64,000 nt of DNA from Euleptes europaea (taxonomy: Eukaryota > Chordata > Lepidosauria > Squamata > Sphaerodactylidae): positions 38,706,882 to 38,770,881 of the forward strand of contig NC_079323.1 of assembly GCF_029931775.1 (NCBI RefSeq). Direction: 5' to 3'. Under the pieces are notes generated by a model. The model did not search any database. It saw nothing but the letters and a program-made list of their open reading frames with translations, and was not told where the DNA came from. Positions 1 to 39,827 of this stretch are shown in pieces; the first letter of the stretch is position 1, and each line of letters starts with the position of its first letter. Position numbers and translations under genes: made by a program.

Positions 1-202
1 TTCCAACCTCCAGGTACTAGCTTGAGATCTCCTGCTATTACAACTGATCCCCAGCCATTAGATATCAGTTCACCCGGAGAAAATGGCCACTTTGGCAATT
101 GGTCTCTATGACATTGAAGTCCCTCCCCTCCTCAAACCCCACCCTCCTGAGGCTTCGCCCCAAAAACTTCCCACCAGTGGTGAAGAGGGCCTGGCAACCT
201 TA
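1..202 (+). mobile_element. hAT-like MITE (TAGGGTTGCCA family), cut by window start
   Basis: This is the forward form of a family seen about 20 times here: TAGGGTTGCCAACCTCCAGG at one end, GAAGTCCCTCCCC in the middle and TGGCAACCCTA at the other end. The first bases are lost at the window edge. It is directly followed by a 5S SINE. Confidence 0.85.
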
Positions 203-392
203 CCTGACCTGGATGGCCCAGGCAAGCCTGATCTCATCAGATCTCAGAAGCTAAGCAGGAGCAGCCCTGGTTAGTACTTGGAAGTGAGCCCACCTCTGTC
301 AGTCTATTGCTTTGAAAACCCTGCTGGGTCTCCATAAGTTGGCTGTGGCTTGACAGCGCTTTACACACACACACACACGCACGCACGCACAC
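203..392 (+). mobile_element. 5S-rRNA-derived SINE with BovB-type tail (5S-Sauria type)
   Basis: The head (AGATCTCAGAAGCTAAGCAG and GGTTAGTACTTGG) is derived from the internal promoter of 5S rRNA. The tail (CCATAAGTTGGCTGTGGCTT and GACAGCGCTTTACACACAC) resembles the 3' end of BovB LINEs, which would supply the reverse transcriptase. It ends in an AC/GC dinucleotide run. Confidence 0.85.
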
Positions 393-549
393 TTGTAAAG
401 AGTGATCTAAAGCTCCTTGATAAGACCTTTTGGATTTCCCCCCAAGACTTGAAGGAACAAGTGGGCACCAGAAAACACATTGGTGGGATCCACTTTGGGT
501 ATTGCTGTCCTTCGACATACTCCAGAAAAAAGCTAAATGGAGCATGCTT

Positions 550-895
550 ATTACTCCCAGCCTGCAGTTACTCCCCTGCCTGCCCATCAGTTACTGGGCT
601 CAGTTTAAAATATTAGCTATCTCATACAAAGCCCTTCATGGCCTTGGAACCTCTTATCTGTGAGACCCCCTCTCCCCCTATGCTCCACCATGACAGCTTT
701 GCTCATTGGAGGAGGTCTTCTGCAGGTGTCAACTTGAAAATGGGCAAAATGAACAACTGCTCACATATGTGCCTTCTCTGTTGTGGCCCCCACCTTGTGG
801 TCTGGCTGAGGAGAAGGCTTCTACTCTCATGGCTTTCCACAAAGCCATGCAAAACTGAATGATTCAAGAGGGCTTTTCAACACAAGTGTGCCCTG
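550..895 (+). repeat. L2-like LINE 3' fragment
   Basis: It contains the pattern AAAGCCCTTCATGGCCTTGG, then GTGGTCTGGCTGAGGAGAAG and CATGGCTTTCCACAAAGCC, recalling the 3' part of lizard L2 copies. It is 5' truncated and diverged, with no complete ORF. Confidence 0.5.
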
Positions 896-1565
896 TGGCA
901 GAAACTATCTAGCACACACAGAGCTGGTTCATACAGTCCAAGCTGTTGAAGCTGCAACTGATGCAAATTACAGTAATGGTTAGTGTTGTTTGCCAAAAGA
1001 AGCTTATTACATCAATACTCCTTCATTTCCTTTGTAAGGATTTTGGGAAGCAATTCTAAGTTTAAGCCTATGCTGAGGACATGAATGTGCTGAGGGATGA
1101 ATTTAATTTTTGTTGTACTATTAATTGGTTAAATATAATTCAGACTTTCTCAGTAATAGGAGTTGCTCATTTTGCCTTTTTTAAATAAAAAAAGTTGGTT
1201 CATTTCTTGCACATAAAAGCACTGCTTTGTTTCCTGAGGTTTCCATAGTTTCTGTTGTGAGTTTGTTTTGCTCGTGTATTTTTAAAAGGGGGGGCTGGCT
1301 TTCAAGGGATATTTCATGCCATCTGAATATACCTGATTGTACAAGTTCAGCTTGGAAAACAAAGGGTTACTTTAGGGCTGACTTATATTTCCTTCCCACC
1401 TACTAGCTGGTAGTCAGGAGGCTGTTGAGCTGTTCAGCAGAGAAGAATCAGGAGCAACAGGAGAAACAAAAACATCTATTTCAATTGATCTTACTAAGAA
1501 AGATGTCTGAGTTTCTTTCGGGATTTTGATGTTGAGAATCAGGCAGAATAAATCAGAGAAGCATC
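896..1565. other. Upstream region of the protease gene, no recognised element
   Basis: AT-rich single-copy-looking DNA. The 5' UTR and promoter should lie here or further upstream, but no TATA box or CpG-rich promoter could be assigned with confidence. Confidence 0.4.
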
Positions 1566-31361
<29,796 letters not shown>

Positions 31362-31612
31362 TAGATGACTTGAGGAGAAAATGGAAAGAGCACACATATC
31401 CCTTACAGGAGCCTTTTAATTCTAACAAACAAGACAGGTTTTATAATATTGTAAACAAGACATTACGAAAAAGCATTATAGGATTTTCTATGTTGACTTA
31501 TGGGCAAATGAATGTTGCACAGTGACCACCTCCAGGGTGCCCTCTGATCATAGCGCTACCCAGGTGATCATTCCACAGTGCCTATATTTATGTGGATCTT
31601 CCCTGTGTATAT
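31362..31612 (+). other. 3' UTR start of the protease gene
   Basis: Unique-looking sequence after the stop codon. No AATAAA before the CR1 elements; one occurs at 33051-33056, so the transcript end is unresolved. Confidence 0.45.
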
Positions 31613-32133
31613 TTCATAGAATAACAGAATCATAGAGTTGGAAGGGACCACCAGGGTCATCTAGTCCAACCCCCTTGCACAATGCAGGAAATTCACAACT
31701 ACCTCCCCACCCCCACCCACCCCAGTGCCCAGAAGATGGCTAAGATGCCCTCTGCATGGTATGATTGTTGTTAGAATCATAGAGTTGGAAGGGACCACCA
31801 GGGTCATCCAGCAGGGTCATCTAGTCCAACCCCCTGCACAATGCAGGAATTTCACAACTACCTCCCCCACACACACCCAGCAACCCCTACTCCATGCCCA
31901 GAAGATGGCCAAGGTGCCCTCCCTCTCATGAACTGACTAAGTTCATAGAATCAGCATTGCTGACAGATGGCCATCTAGCCTCTGCTTAAAAACCTCCAGG
32001 GAAGGAGCACTTACCACCTCCTGAGGAAGCCTGTTCCACTGAGGAACTGCTCTAACTGTTAGAAAATTCTTCCTAATGTCTAGATGGAAACTCTTCTGAT
32101 TTAATTTTAACCCGTTGGTTTTGGTCCGACCTT
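31613..32133 (-). mobile_element. CR1 3' region, reverse, with a doubled end
   Basis: Starts ATCATAGAGTTGGAAGGGAC and continues through GCAGAGGCTAGATGGC (on the other strand) and GGAGGTGGTAAGTGCTCC. A second CR1 end begins again near 31773, so two copies or a tandem duplication of the end are present. Confidence 0.8.
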
Positions 32134-32135
32134 CT

Positions 32136-32282
32136 GGGTGCTTTTACACATCCTGAATAATGCACTTTCAATTCATTTTCAATGCATTTTGCAGCTGGAT
32201 TTTGCAAGTGGCAAAATCCACTTGCAAACAATCATTAAAGTGCATTGAAAATGGATTGAAAGTGAACTATTTATGCTGGGCG
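32136..32282. mobile_element. Palindromic MITE-like element
   Basis: AATGCACTTTCAATTCATTT to GGATTTTGC pairs with the inverse CAAAATCC to GATTGAAAGTGAACTATT. Stem arms about 55-60 nt. Confidence 0.7.
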
Positions 32283-32640
32283 AAGGCACTAATATTTTCA
32301 TTTACAGACTGTTCTGTTTATAGCATTTTTGTTTGCTTGTTTTTCCCCCCTTTTTTTGCACTGTTACACTAGAACAATGGGGCGATTTAATGCCCCCATT
32401 GGTCCCATTGGCTGATGCAGTTACTGCCCCTAAAGCCCACCAGTGAACTGTACCTGGCCTACCTGTCTATCCTTTCGATTGGTGTGATGAAAGGTTAGTT
32501 TCCGCTTCTCCCTAAGAGTGACCAGTGAGAGCTGACAGAATATTGGGGGTTGTCAGCTGGAAAACAGCCATCAAGAACAGCAGTTGGGAGTTGGTAGCTG
32601 GGGAGCTGAGAGGGAAAAGGAGGGTGTCTGATTGACAGTA

Positions 32641-32893
32641 AGCATGGTGTGGTGGTTAAGAGCAGTGGACTCTAATCTGGAGAACCGGGTTCGATTCCCC
32701 ACTCCTCCACATGAAGCCTGCTGGGTGATTTTGGGCTAGTCACAGTTCTCTCAGAACTCAGCCCCACCTACCTCACAAGGTGTCTGTTGGGGGGGACGGG
32801 AGAAGGGAAGGCAACTGTAAGCTGCTTTGAGACTCTTTACAGTATAGAAAAGTGGTGTATAAACCCCAGCCCCTTTTCTTCTTCTTCTTGAGT
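32641..32893 (+). mobile_element. tRNA-derived SINE
   Basis: A box TGGTGTGGTGGTTAAGAGC, B box GGGTTCGATTCCCC, middle CTCAGCCCCACCTACCTCAC, L2-like end TGTAAGCTGCTTTGAGAC and a CTT microsatellite tail. Confidence 0.85.
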
Positions 32894-33046
32894 GAAACTG
32901 TGCAAAACAGCTGCTTAGAGCAGGCTGAAAATAGTCAATTTGTAATCAAAGAATCCCAGTGGTGGGAATAGGGCCACAGTTCAAAAGTTCCATGGAAGTG
33001 AAACTTCGTAACTTCTACCTTATTTTCTGCAGTGTTATGTTAATAC

Positions 33047-33670
33047 CATAAATAAAAGTTAACTTCTTGTTTTTGTTTAACCCTATGGGCTGTGTGTCTA
33101 AGGGGAACACACACAATTTAATATCTCTGTCTGTCTGTCTATCATCTATATCTATTTATCTATTATGTGAAATGAATAAATGGAAGCAGCGTGTGAATGG
33201 AACAATGTTCGAGCCCCCATCCCCAATAACTGTGTGAGGGAGGGCCTGTTATTAAAAGGGGCTGGGCTACCCTGTCTCCTGATGTCTCTGTGAGTGAGAG
33301 AGATGACCTGGCAGGGGAAATGGCCAGGGCTCTCTCGTACATTTTAAAAGAGACAGAGAAGGATAGGGAATGTGATGTCCTGACCTAATCGTAACCCAGA
33401 ACCCGAGAGAGAGAGGTTGCTGAGTGAGTGGAGAAGGGATGTCACAAATGGTTAGTTGCTTTCCCATGTTAGACTGGTTGTTTTGATTGGCTGTGCTACC
33501 CTTCCCTCCTTTTTCAAATTACGGACAGTAGCTAAAGAATTCAGCATAGCTATGAGCATGGCCTATTGCAGGGCTAAGGGAATATTACTTTGAAAGGTTA
33601 TTGTTGAGGTCCTTCGTTGCACCCTTACACTGGTCCAGTTCTGTTCAGCAATAAAGAATTTTGCTGTGTA
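33047..33670. other. Intergenic DNA with tetranucleotide microsatellite
   Basis: TCTG/TCTA repeats at about 33127-33170. No gene. Confidence 0.45.
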
Positions 33671-33995
33671 GAGCCAGCATGGTGTAGTGGTTAAGAGCGG
33701 TGGTTTGGAGCGGTGGACTCTGATCTGGAGAACCGGGTTTGATTCCCCTCTCCTCCACATGAGCGGCAGAGGCTAATCTGGTGAACTGGTTTTGTTTCCC
33801 CACTCTTACACATGAAGCCACCTTGGGCTAGTCACACTCTCTCAGCCTCACCTACCTCACAGGGTGTCTGTTGTGGGGAGGGGAAGGGAAAGTGATTGTA
33901 AGCTGGTTTGAGTTTCCCTTAAGTGGTAGAGAAATATATTGGCATATAAAAACAACTCTTCTCCTCCTCCTCCTCCTCCTTCTTCATTCATTATT
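33671..33995 (+). mobile_element. tRNA-derived SINE with internal duplication
   Basis: GGTGTAGTGGTTAAGAGCGG then GGAGAACCGGGTTTGATTCC; part of the body is doubled (second GGTGAACTGGTTTTGTTTCC block). Ends in a CTC run. Confidence 0.82.
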
Positions 33996-35149
33996 ACTTT
34001 GCACCGATTTTGTCACAGAAAGTGTGCATGTTGGGGAGGAACACCACACGGGCATCTCTTTTGTCCAGTCTCGACTCACTCACCTACCCAGGACTTATCT
34101 GACTTCTGGTTCCCTTACTGCCACCACAGCTTGCCCGCCCACAAAAAGCTCATCAGACTGCCGGCTCTCTCGCTGCTGCCTCGGCTAGCCTGCCTGCACT
34201 GCACACAGAATTTGCAAATGGTACCCAGACACAAGTGACCAAGTGTGCACTAAGGAATGTTCCATGAGGCAGCAAGGCAATGATCACCTGCTTGTTTCAG
34301 CCCTTCTGATGGGCCGTGACAGTTCATTCAGCACATGCATGAATTACCACTGGCCCACTGTAAAGCTAGCATGCAATTTTCCCAAAAGGAATCACCGTCC
34401 ACCCCAACCCAACCCAAGACAAAATGGTGAGGCGGGTGGCACACTGCAAAATGGCACAGGCCTTTCATACTGGCAAAATACCCAAATCAAGCTGTTTCGG
34501 GGGGGGGGGAAGATCGGGGGGGGGGGACATTTCAGAAAGACCAGGAAAAACTGAAGAAAAACTGGGATAGCAAGGGATTGCTAATGAAGCTGTGTGGAAA
34601 CAAGAGGAAAAAAACAGTAACAAAGGGAAATGAAGACACTGTTGTCTAGTGATTGTTGTTATCGATGGATTAATATGATTTTAAAATAACATGTTTCTCT
34701 GTTTTAAGCGGGCAAATGAAACCCCAACCTGTATTGCATGAAGAAAGTGAACTCTCTGATGGATGGGGAATAGGAGAGGTAAACTCAACACACTAGTTCC
34801 ACCCATTTGCCCATCCTGTCATTGTCCTGATAAAAATAACCCCAGCCATCCCTCTGCAAGCAGTACTTTAGTTTTGCCCAAGAGCACTAATTTTGGTAAG
34901 AGGTCCCAAACTTTTGAATTTGAATTGATTGGCCCAAAGTCTTCTTGGAGGGAATTTTTAAGTTGTACCTCAAGATCTCTCTCTCACACAAGCAGACACA
35001 CACTCTCTCTCTCCCCGGGCCGCACAGCAGCTGAGCTCACGCACTCATCCACGACTGTCTCATCCTGCCAAGGTCAGTTCTGGCAGCAACAGTTTTACAG
35101 TTGGGAATATGGTCATTTAAGATGAACAGGTTGAATTTTTGGAGCTGGG
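33996..35149. other. Intergenic DNA, no gene
   Basis: Contains G runs at about 34499-34527 (two runs of ten or more G), a possible G-quadruplex. No recognised repeat or gene. Confidence 0.4.
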
Positions 35150-35360
35150 TGACCGGCAAAAATGCTGTGGTCACCTCAAGGTTAGACTACTGGAACCCCC
35201 TCTACATGCATCTGCCCTTAAAATTACTGCAAATTCCAGCTGCCAAACATTAGATGTATGCTGCTCAAGATCAATGGATCAAGGAGCTTCTAAGGAATAA
35301 AGGTAAAGGCAAACTCCAGCTGCTACAGAATGCTGCAGCCTTGGGGAACTGGAAGGATGT
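35150..35360 (+). mobile_element. L2-like LINE fragment with a small insertion
   Basis: TTAGACTACTGGAACCCCCT and CTGCTACAGAATGCTGCAGC are from the L2 reverse transcriptase region. A ~66 bp insert at about 35240-35307 is bounded by CAAATTCCAGCTG and CAAACTCCAGCTG. Confidence 0.6.
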
Positions 35361-36721
35361 GTTCTCACATTTGGGGAACATTTGGGGCACTGTCATGGTC
35401 AATTTGAGGGTTTGCTTGCTCCCTGTGTTCAAATAAGAAGATATTACAAACAAACAAAACCAGATAACTTGTTCATTTTAATCTTCATACTCTGCCTTTC
35501 AGCTCCTCAAATAATTTGCTCCTTCACAGAATAAGTTTAGAAGTTAACTCGGTTCTGCTGTAGTTCTGGTTGCTTCCTGATTAAAAGGGCAGCACCGCAG
35601 AATTACTCGCAGGTGCTGATGTCTTAGTACTCTGTGCGCAGAAGAACCCTGTAAAAGACTGTCTCTGGAATTTCCTAAGCCTTGGAAAGAGCAGAGTGCA
35701 CAATGAGGATTTGTGTGCTAGTTTTCAGAGCAATAGGAGTAATAGAAACTGATTAAAACACTTAAGTCGTTCTGTGAAAAAGCAGTTCTGACTTTTTCAT
35801 GTTGGGAATGCTTGAACTCTGGACTTCAGTGAGGTGTGAAAGAGACTTACACAAGAGTTTAGTTAATGATTGATTGCCATTGGTAGCTTCCTTATCAACA
35901 TACCTGAGTTGCTAGAATAGTATCTACGGGATTCTCATAGTGAATTAGGTGTAGAAGCAGCAGCAGAACACTTCTTTCACAAAGAGAACAAATGCCATTA
36001 TAAATATACAAGGTCATGGTCCAGGCATGCATGAAAAGATGGTAGCTCTGAAGTGAACATCAAGTTCCAGACCTATTTTCAGCACTAAGATGAAAGGTAA
36101 TGTCTTCCTTTCCAAGTATCGATATTACTCATATCTTTATGATTATGAATGTCTGTACTCTAGTTTTTATGAAAGAATGTAAGTAGGGACTTAACTTGAA
36201 CAACGCTGGTGGTACTCTTACATGGAAAGTACCCTTGTGATTCAGGCCAAGCACCCACAAACATTACATAACACACAGTATCGTGTGTGTGAAGTGTGTA
36301 TCAAGCTGAATGGATTCCAACTAATCATGAATATATCTAATAATGTGGCCAAATGTGTGAATATGTAACTCCAGAGACTGGAGCCATGAATAGCCAAAAC
36401 AGACCTTTCTATAAAATTGAAAAACACCCCAGGTTTTGGAGGGTGTTAACCCCCCCCCAATAATAGTAGCATCACCTATAGCTTTAAGAAACAAATGTCC
36501 TCAGTGACCATTGCTAGGCAATCACAACAGTATTGCCAGCCTTCAAGCCTTGGTTTCTGACAGTAAAAGGCAGGGAGAAGGGACAGAGTCCTTTCCAGGG
36601 CTGTTTTGGCCTTTAATAAAGGACTCATTGGGGCCAGGCCTGGCAATAACCACTGGGTTACTTCTTGTCTCCTGGCTTGCATGACTCAGACAGGCCTGAC
36701 TTCTTGCCCCTGTTTCATAAG
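35361..36721. other. Intergenic DNA, no recognised element
   Basis: AT-rich unique-looking sequence. No exon with splice sites and no repeat family recognised. Confidence 0.35.
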
Positions 36722-36935
36722 CATGGGAGCCAGTGTGATGTAGTGGTTAGAGTTGTAGACTAGGATCTGGAAGACTTGTTGGAATCACCACTTTACCATG
36801 AAAGCTCATGGGGTGACCCTGAGCCTAATTAACCTCACCGGGTAAGGTAAAATGGAGGAGAGTAGAGGAGAACAATGTAAGCTGCTTTGGGTCCCCACTG
36901 TGAACCAAGATGAGTTATAAATAAAATCAATAATA
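36722..36935 (+). mobile_element. tRNA-derived SINE, diverged
   Basis: GCCAGTGTGATGTAGTGGTT head, weak B box, TGTAAGCTGCTTTGGGTCC end. Confidence 0.75.
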
Positions 36936-36959
36936 TATATAGCTGAGGATGGAAGGTAG

Positions 36960-37870
36960 TTTAAAGGTAGGCTGGTTGGTGGGTGGGTGAGAATGAGAGA
37001 AAGAGGGGAAAGTGAGGGGGTTCCATGAGGAGGAAAAAGAGGAAATAGTGTGGGGAAAGGTATACAGGGGAAGAAAAGTGCCCCCCCCCCACAAGTCTTT
37101 GCAGGTTTCCCCCCTGTACAATTGGGCTCATCCTGGTGGTTAGAATTGCACAACTTGGCCTGGCACCACATAAATGTGCCCCAATTTTCCCAAGTAGAGA
37201 CTGCCAGGGGAAGGGAAAGCTGAAGACAGGGAGGTAGATAAAGTTAGGCTTGCTGGTGGGTGGGAAGAAAAGAAGGAAGCAAGAAAAGGGGACAGGACTA
37301 TGGGGATTTCAGGGAAGGGGGAAAAAAGAAATAGTGGGGGAGAAGAGAATGAGTTACCCCATGCAAGTCCTTGGGTTTCCCAGCTTGTTATATCTAATTC
37401 TGAACATTGCCCTAGATGCAGATTGTTAAATCCACAGATCAGGGATTTCCCCCACCCCAGATTTTTCAGCAAATCCAGGGAAATCTCCAGGTTTAAATGG
37501 GGTGTAGGGGGGAGAGAATCTAAAAACCAAAAGAAAAAAGGTGAGGGAGATATAAAAGTTTTAAAAGAGAGATACTGCATGATGTTGTGAGATTTCATCC
37601 GCCATCATGCGGGTTGCCTAGCAACTCAAGTTAGGAATTTTATAAGGTAATAGCAGAAGCATGGGAGGAGGCTGCAAGAAAGGACAAGAAGGGACAAGAA
37701 AGGGTTCAGTGTGCAAAAGAGAGAGTGAGAAAGACCATGCCAGTGAGGGAGAACAGGAAGGGCTAAGTGGAGAAGGAACCATACTGGCAAGAGAGAAACA
37801 GGAGGGGTGGGGTGGGAGAACGAGAAAATGGTACCAAGGGGGTTGATGGGAGGGTTGGGGAGGAAAAAGA
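36960..37870. repeat. Purine-rich region with diverged duplications
   Basis: A block GCTGGTTGGTGGGTGGGTGA ... GAGGAAATAGTGTGGGG ... CAAGTCTTTGCAGG returns about 280 bp later as GCTGGTGGGTGGGAAG ... AAGAAATAGTGGGGGAG ... CAAGTCCTTGGG. A third purine-rich stretch follows at 37660. Long apparent ORFs here are compositional. Confidence 0.5.
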
Positions 37871-38059
37871 TTCTGCACCCACACTGTCACTACTACCTTT
37901 CTCTCCCCCCAGTCCAAGCCTCTTACTGCATTACACCATTGATGGGGTATCTGGGTCTACGTTACTCCCCCACAAACCCAGGCTTATCAGTTTACCTGCA
38001 GTAGCAGCAGGTCTCCCTCTTGTCCAGGTCTATCATTTTACAACAGCAAGGGGAAAATA

Positions 38060-38362
38060 ATAATAATAAGAGTTGGTATCTATATGCCATCTTTCTCTAC
38101 CACTTAAGGAAGAATCAAACCTGCTTACAATCAACTTCCCTCCCCCTCTCCACAACAGGTAGGTGTGGCTGAAAGAGCTCAAAGAGCTGTGACTAGCCTA
38201 AGGTCTCCCAGCTGGCTTCATTTGTAGGAGTAAGGAAACAAATCCAGTTCACCAGATTAGAGTCCACCACTCATGTGGAGGAGTGGAGAATCAAACCCGG
38301 TTCTCCAGATCACAGTCCACTGCTCCATATCACTGCTCTTAACCACTACACCATGCAGGCTC
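38060..38362 (-). mobile_element. tRNA-derived SINE, reverse
   Basis: Complete copy of the 32641 family read on the minus strand (head GGTGTAGTGGTTAAGAGCAG, body with doubled CACATGAG/ACAAATGAAG block, AAT tail). Confidence 0.83.
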
Positions 38363-38373
38363 TCTTTGGGTGA

Positions 38374-38517
38374 AAACGCATGGTCACTTTATCCTCCTTT
38401 AATCCCTGTTTCAGCCAGGATCCAGACAGGATCAGACGCATGCGTTTCGCTTAATGCGTGTTCGATCCTGGTTAAAACAGGGATTAAAGGAGGATAAAGC
38501 GACCATGCGTTTTCTCC
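38374..38517. mobile_element. Strong palindromic element (GAAAACGCATGGTC ends)
   Basis: GAAAACGCATGGTCACTTTA to GCCAGGATC pairs with GATCCTGGTT to CGACCATGCGTTTTC. Arms about 50-60 nt with few mismatches; a small inner palindrome ACGCATGCGT is in the loop. Confidence 0.85.
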
Positions 38518-38519
38518 CT

Positions 38520-39698
38520 TTGTTAGTATCAAATATGCACAATGCTTCTGAGTTCCTAAAACAACATAGTACATCTAAACTCCTGCAAAGATAGATTTTT
38601 TAAATTAATCAATTAATGTCAATGCTTGTGCAGCCTGTTCTGCAAATATATTGGTCCTGATCCAAATGCACATATCTGCAGCACTTAAGGGCAGTTGGAA
38701 GTCAGGCCTGTATGCTCTTTGATTTCAACATTTATTTTCTAATACATGCACAGACAAGAAGGTCAGGAAATGAACTATTTATTCAACCACAGTTTGCATG
38801 CCCAGTTCCTCACCTAGCGGGAAAAATATGCAGATATTCCCCAAGCTAGTTGGCGTACTTAGTTCTCAATGTTAAATACATAAAACTGGACTCATCAATG
38901 AGTTTTCCAAATCAACAACATCTTTGCAGTCATCCATATCCAATTTTATCAGGGCTAAAAACTCAAATCCTGCCCTTAACATCAACAAGGACACTCTAGT
39001 TTTGATACTTCCCAATGAGTTGTAATTCACTAGAACTCCAAGTCTGCATTTCAAACATTCTTTGGAGGAATTAATCATCTAACTTGGATAAGTCTTTTAA
39101 GATTCTCTTGGTGGCAATCAGGCGGGGCTGTACTCTGAAATGGTTAAATCAGCCATTAATTGTATAATTACCTTTTGTTAAACAAAAGATGCTTTTTATC
39201 TAGTCAGAATTCTCCGGCTTTAATTTGCAATCCATATTTTTTTATTTAATGCCTTGAATTCTTTGTTATACAGTACAATTATCTGTGTCAGAGGGTTTTA
39301 TTGTGTTCCAAGGAAAAAATGAGCCTTTATTACTACATAAAGGGCTGGGTTGCCTCAGGTTAAGTTGCTTGTTTAGGTCTACAGAGGGCAGGCGCAGTAA
39401 GGTAAGCAAACTGGAAAATCCAGCCTTACACAATTTGAGAATGAGACTTCATGTTTCCCTGTCCTAGACAGACGAGGATCTGCTAACTTAGGGACTGGTT
39501 TTTCTTTCAAAGTCTATGCCTTATTTTATAAGGATTCCATTCCATTATCTAATTCATGAGAATAGCTGCCCGAATGGAAGCTCTTTGGCTTTATGTGTTA
39601 TCAGAAGACATATGACTGGAACTGAAAACACAGAGGAAGTTGGTTTTTCCTGCTTAAATGTCCTGCATTGGAATCGTCTTTGCTGAGAACTAGAAGCA
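38520..39698. other. Upstream region of C3orf52
   Basis: Unique-looking AT-rich DNA. The promoter and 5' UTR should be here; no CpG island and no clear TATA box were identified. Confidence 0.4.
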
Positions 39699-39827
39699 AT
39701 GAATGGCTACTTTCCTGAACAAGAAGTGCAAGACATTGAGCTACATGATATAGGCGAAGAAAAGGAGGAAGAAAGTAGACCTGGTGTGGAAGAGCCTCTT
39801 AACCCTGGAGTCACAAGAACTTCTGAG
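39699..39827 (+). CDS. C3orf52: C3orf52 exon 1: acidic cytoplasmic N-terminus
   Basis: ATG at 39699 opens 43 codons (MNGYFPEQEVQDIEL, then an EEKEEESRP acidic run) ending phase 0 at a gtaggt donor. The start is the first ATG in frame; an in-frame TAG lies three codons upstream. Confidence 0.8.

Noticed and set aside
32641-32893. Functional tRNA gene
   Set aside because: A and B boxes are present, but there is no cloverleaf and the sequence continues into a SINE body; repeated elsewhere in the window.
36806-37917. Proline/serine-rich minus-strand frames
   Set aside because: Composition effect of purine-rich strand; no splice structure or domain.
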